Shown here piece after piece: positions 61,044 to 64,000 of a stretch of 64,000 bases of DNA. The DNA lies in contig NZ_SJKA01000020.1 of assembly GCF_004331435.1 (NCBI RefSeq), positions 62,001-126,000 of the forward strand, written 5' to 3'. Below the pieces are notes generated by a model. It had not been told where the DNA came from. It made no database searches and worked only from the letters and a program-made list of their open reading frames with translations. The stretch comes from Kribbella sindirgiensis (GTDB taxonomy: Bacteria; Actinomycetota; Actinomycetes; Propionibacteriales; Kribbellaceae). Numbering within the stretch: the first letter of the stretch is position 1; every line of letters starts with the position of its first letter. Both the position numbers and the translations under genes were made by a program.

Positions 61044-63070
61044 CGATCTCCTGACGCCTTGCGGGCACCGCGCCGTACCTGGCCGGCCACCCGTTCCACC
61101 CGGTCCTGCCGTTCCTCGGCCCCCTGCGACGAGAGCAGCTGGTAAGGAACGGACGTAACCATCACACCAGGTGTAAACAAGAGGCGCCCCTTGAGCCGCA
61201 GGGCACTCTGGTTGTGCAGGATGTGCTCCCACCAGTGCCCGACGACGTACTCGGGGATGTAGACCATCACCACGTCCCGCGGGGACTGCCGCCGGATGTC
61301 GCGCACGTACTGCAGGATCGGGCGGGTGATTTCCCGGTACGGCGAGGCGAGCCGCTTGAGCGGGATCGGGATGCCGCGGGTCTCCCACTCGGCCTGAAGC
61401 GCGTCCGACTCGTCCCGGTCGACGTCGACGGTGACGGCCTCGAGCTGGTACGGGCGGGCCGCCTTGGCGAAGGCCAGCGCCCGCAGCGTCGGCTTGTGCA
61501 GTTTCGACACCAGGACGATCGCGTGCACCCGGGACGGCAGCATCAGCGGCTCGTCGCCCTCGGCCGCCATCTGCCGGCGGACCGTCTCGTAGTGCCGGTG
61601 GATGCCCTTCATCAGCAGGAACAGGCAGGCCATCGCGATGATCGCGATGTACGCGCCGAGCAGGAACTTCGTGATCAGCACGATCACCAGCACCACGCCG
61701 GTCAGCGTCAGGCCGATCGCGTTGATCACCCGGGACCGGATCATCCGGACCCGTTTGCCCGGGTCCTGCTCGTCGCGCAGCAGCCGGGTCCAGTGCCGGA
61801 CCATGCCGATCTGGCTGATCGTGAACGAGACGAACACGCCGACGATGTACAGCTGGATCAGCCGGGTCACCTCGGCGTTGAACGAGACGATCAGCACGAT
61901 CGCGAAACCGGCCAGGATCACGATGCCGTTGCTGAACGCCAGCCGGTCACCGCGGGTGTGCAGCTGTCGCGGCAGGTACCCGTCGCGGGCCAGGATCGAC
62001 CCGAGCACCGGGAACCCGTTGAACGCGGTGTTCGCGGCCAGTACCAGGATCACGCCGGTCGCGGCGGCGACCAGGTAGAAGCCGGGCGAGAAGTGGTCGA
62101 AGATGCCCTTGGCGAGCTGGCCGATCACCGGGTCCTGGTGGTACCCCTCGCCGACCGGCACCCCGTCGCGGAGCAGCTGGGTCCCGGGGTCCTCGGCGAA
62201 CCGGACCTTCATCACGTTCGCCAGCGTCACGACGCTGACCACCATCGCGATCGAAATGGTGCCGAGCAGCGCCAGCGTGGTCGCGGCGTTCCGGCTCTTC
62301 GGCTTCTTGAACGCCGGTACGCCGTTGCTGATCGCCTCCACCCCGGTCAGCGCGGCGCACCCGGACGAGAACGCCCGCAGGATCAGGAACGCCATCGCGA
62401 GCCCGCTCGCCCCGTGTGCGAACTGGTCCTCGGCCGCGATGTCGAGCCCAGAACTCGACGCGTCCGGCAGATGCCCGAACAGCAACCGCCCGAAGCCCCA
62501 GGCAGCCATCCCGAGGATCGTGAACATGAAGATGTACGTCGGGATCGCGAACGCCGCCCCGGACTCGCGCACGCCCCGCAGGTTCATCGTGGTCAGGAAG
62601 AGCACCGCGATCACGGCCGCCGTCGCCTGGTGTCCCTCCAGCGCCGGGATCGCCGAGGCGGCGTACTGCGCGGCCGACGAGATCGACACCGCGACGGTCA
62701 GGACGTAGTCGACCATCAGGGCGCTGGCGACGGTCAGGCCCGCGGTCGGGCCGAGGTTCACGTTGGCGACCTCGTAGTCGCCGCCGCCGGACGGGTAGGC
62801 GTGCACGTTCTGCCGGTACGACAGCACGACGACGACCAGCACCACCGCGACCGCGAGCGAGATCTTCCAGGAGATCGTCAGCGCCGCGAGCCCGGCGATC
62901 GACAGCGTCAGGAAGATCTCGTCGGGGGCGTAGGCGACCGACGACAGCGCGTCGCTCGCGAACACCGGGAGGGCGATGCGCTTCGGCAGCAAGGTCTCAC
63001 CCAGCTGAGTGCTGCGCAGTTTGCGTCCGAGCAGCAGCCGTTTGCCGATATCGCCTAGAGCGGGAGTCAC
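61040..63070 (-). CDS. APC-superfamily permease of the KimA (YdaO) potassium-importer type
   Basis: A 676-residue transporter with about twelve helices in residues 35-460 and a cytoplasmic C-terminal domain of 200 residues (VHAIVLVSKLHKPTLRALAFAKA, LEAVTVDVDRDESDALQAEW) that is USP-like, as in KimA. ALPVFASDALSSVAYAPDE and HAYPSGGGDYEVA are the family signatures. The product imports K+ with protons in KimA; an amino-acid role is also possible. GTG at 63070 lacks a ribosome site and a TAACAT element ends about ten bases before it, so the message may be leaderless. Divergent from two trkA-type genes. Confidence 0.88.
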   Translation of the reverse strand: MTPALGDIGKRLLLGRKLRSTQLGETLLPKRIALPVFASDALSSVAYAPDEIFLTLSIAGLAALTISWKISLAVAVVLVVVVLSYRQNVHAYPSGGGDYEVANVNLGPTAGLTVASALMVDYVLTVAVSISSAAQYAASAIPALEGHQATAAVIAVLFLTTMNLRGVRESGAAFAIPTYIFMFTILGMAAWGFGRLLFGHLPDASSSGLDIAAEDQFAHGASGLAMAFLILRAFSSGCAALTGVEAISNGVPAFKKPKSRNAATTLALLGTISIAMVVSVVTLANVMKVRFAEDPGTQLLRDGVPVGEGYHQDPVIGQLAKGIFDHFSPGFYLVAAATGVILVLAANTAFNGFPVLGSILARDGYLPRQLHTRGDRLAFSNGIVILAGFAIVLIVSFNAEVTRLIQLYIVGVFVSFTISQIGMVRHWTRLLRDEQDPGKRVRMIRSRVINAIGLTLTGVVLVIVLITKFLLGAYIAIIAMACLFLLMKGIHRHYETVRRQMAAEGDEPLMLPSRVHAIVLVSKLHKPTLRALAFAKAARPYQLEAVTVDVDRDESDALQAEWETRGIPIPLKRLASPYREITRPILQYVRDIRRQSPRDVVMVYIPEYVVGHWWEHILHNQSALRLKGRLLFTPGVMVTSVPYQLLSSQGAEERQDRVERVAGQVRRGARKASGDR

Positions 63071-63164
63071 ACCGGTGATGTTAGAGGCACCCGCAGGTCG
63101 GTGTAGCGTCTATCCCTGCCGAACCGAGCCAGCGGCCCGCCACGGGGCAGGGAGTGATCAGCGA

Positions 63165-63827
63165 GTGCACGTCGTCATCATGGGCTGCGGCCGCGTCGGG
63201 TCGATGCTCGCCCGCGGTCTGGAGAAACGCGGCCACACGGTCGCGATCATCGACCAGTCGGCCGACGCGTTCCGCCGGCTGAGCCCCGCGTACACCGGGC
63301 GGACCATCGTCGGGATGGGTTTCGACCGCGAGGTGCTGATCGAGGCCGGGATCGAGGACGCCGAGGCGTTCGCGGCGGTCTCGAACGGTGACAACTCGAA
63401 CATCCTGGCCGCCCGGGTGGCCCGCGAGACGTTCGGGATCAACAACGTGGTGGCTCGGATCTACGACCCGGGACGCGCCGAGGTGTACCAGCGGCTCGGT
63501 ATCCCCACGGTCGGCACCGTCCGCTGGACCGTTGACCAGATGATGCGCCGGCTGCTCCCCGAGGGCTCCGAGCCGGAGTGGCGCGACCCGTCCGCCACCG
63601 TGCGGCTGGCCGAGGTGCATGTGCACGCGGACTGGATCGGCCTGCCCGCGTTCGACATCGAGAAGGCGACCGGCGCCCGGGTCGCGTTCCTGACCCGGCT
63701 CGGTGAGGGCGTCCTGCCCCGGGCGGACACGGTCATCCAAGAGGGTGACCTGGTCCACGTCGTGATGCTGGAGCGCGACGCCGCCGCGATCGAGGCCCAG
63801 CTCGGTACCAAACCTGAAGAGGCCTGA
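63165..63827 (+). CDS. trkA: TrkA-type potassium channel/transporter regulatory subunit (first)
   Basis: A 220-residue RCK protein. A Rossmann NAD-binding domain (VVIMGCGRVGSMLARGLEKRGH, AIIDQS) is followed by a TrkA-C domain (about 140-210, ATVRLAEVHVHADWIGLPAFDIE). It gates K+ uptake in response to nucleotide. GTG at 63165 is chosen because the upstream extension in frame is untranslated. It is followed after nine bases by a second TrkA gene, the CeoB-CeoC pair arrangement of mycobacteria. Divergent from the KimA-like gene. Confidence 0.92.
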   Translation: MHVVIMGCGRVGSMLARGLEKRGHTVAIIDQSADAFRRLSPAYTGRTIVGMGFDREVLIEAGIEDAEAFAAVSNGDNSNILAARVARETFGINNVVARIYDPGRAEVYQRLGIPTVGTVRWTVDQMMRRLLPEGSEPEWRDPSATVRLAEVHVHADWIGLPAFDIEKATGARVAFLTRLGEGVLPRADTVIQEGDLVHVVMLERDAAAIEAQLGTKPEEA

Positions 63828-63836
63828 GGAGCTGTG

Positions 63837-64000
63837 ATGCGGGTAGCCATCGCGGGAGCCGGCAACGTGGGTCGTTCGATCGCCGGCGAACTGCTGGAGA
63901 ACGGCCACGAGGTCCTGCTGATCGACAAGGACCCCCGGGCGATCAAGGCCGAGTCGGTGCCGCGCGCCGAGTGGCTGCTGGCCGACGCCTGCGAGCTGTC
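63837..64000 (+). CDS. TrkA-type regulatory subunit (second), 5' part
   Basis: The gene starts at ATG 63837 with GAGGAG five bases upstream and runs off the window. The visible 54 residues are the Rossmann motif RVAIAGAGNVGRSIAGELLENGH followed by EVLLIDKDPRAIKAE, typical of a TrkA N-terminal domain and CeoC-like. The C-terminal part is not visible. Confidence 0.9.
   Translation, partial: MRVAIAGAGNVGRSIAGELLENGHEVLLIDKDPRAIKAESVPRAEWLLADACEL

Noticed and set aside
61214..63058. 614-codon + strand frame opposite the KimA-like permease
   Set aside because: Antisense shadow; charged low-complexity product without motifs.
63071..63164. c-di-AMP (ydaO) riboswitch before the KimA-like gene
   Set aside because: The interval is under 100 bases, too short for that riboswitch, and the GTG start may even be leaderless.

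Overview
The window looks like a chromosomal segment of a high-G+C actinobacterium, most likely from the Nocardioidaceae/Kribbella part of the phylum. That placement is inference from gene content: a FabG/InhA-type fatty acid synthesis pair, DUF3099 and DUF3000 family proteins, the actinobacterial coproporphyrin branch of heme synthesis (HemE, CgoX-type oxidase, HemQ), an LLM/F420-type oxidoreductase and abundant GTG starts. Nearly all genes have strong G/C third positions. No tRNA, rRNA, insertion sequence or CRISPR array was seen, and no gap without a gene exceeds about 200 bases.

Layout. 1-5 kb: 3' part of a DyP peroxidase, a membrane protein, then a leftward set fabG, inhA-like fabI and a free-standing Mur-ligase-like enzyme. 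5-12.4 kb: dodecin, DUF3099 protein, small Cys-rich protein, moaA, SURF1, an atypical SDR, an AhpD-like protein, a solitary LigD-type polymerase domain and a secreted M4 metalloprotease. 12.5-15.6 kb: a fused receiver/thioredoxin-reductase-like protein translationally overlapped with a membrane class III cyclase. 15.7-20.7 kb: secreted lamin-tail nuclease/phosphatase, MsrB and an EccA/CbbX-like AAA+ ATPase. 20.7-23.0 kb: an apparently acquired two-gene cassette, a small Tse2-like protein overlapping a reverse transcriptase. 23.1-27.1 kb: tightly overlapped leftward heme operon hemE, GNAT, cgoX, hemQ, VOC protein. 27.2-29.3 kb: DUF3000, RNase D and a 53-residue basic protein. 29.4-33.2 kb: ArsR/MFS pair and a DLH/glutathione peroxidase set. 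33.3-36.7 kb: fadA-fadB. 36.7-44.3 kb: dxs and three paralogous HExxH proteins around an amino-acid permease. 44.4-53.2 kb: two DUF402 paralogues, CPBP protease, secreted hydrolase, Na+/H+ antiporter fused to a UBP zinc finger, HIT protein, PhoD phosphatase, GNAT and HEAT-like protein. 53.2-64 kb: aconitase, LLM oxidoreductase, a 902-residue proline-rich protein, a TrmA/RlmD-type methyltransferase, a KimA-like permease and two TrkA-type regulatory proteins, the second cut by the window edge.

The main candidate for an undescribed system is the cassette at 20.66-23.04 kb. The reverse transcriptase has complete catalytic motifs and a long helical C-terminal region, as in unknown-group/Abi-type defence RTs. 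Its stop-overlapped upstream partner resembles Tse2-type ADP-ribosyltransferase toxins, and the leader can form several short hairpins. The RT gene is about 50% G+C in sampled lines and carries eight TTA codons, unlike its surroundings. A second unusual unit is the receiver/TrxR-like fusion lacking the CxxC centre, overlapped with a class III cyclase.
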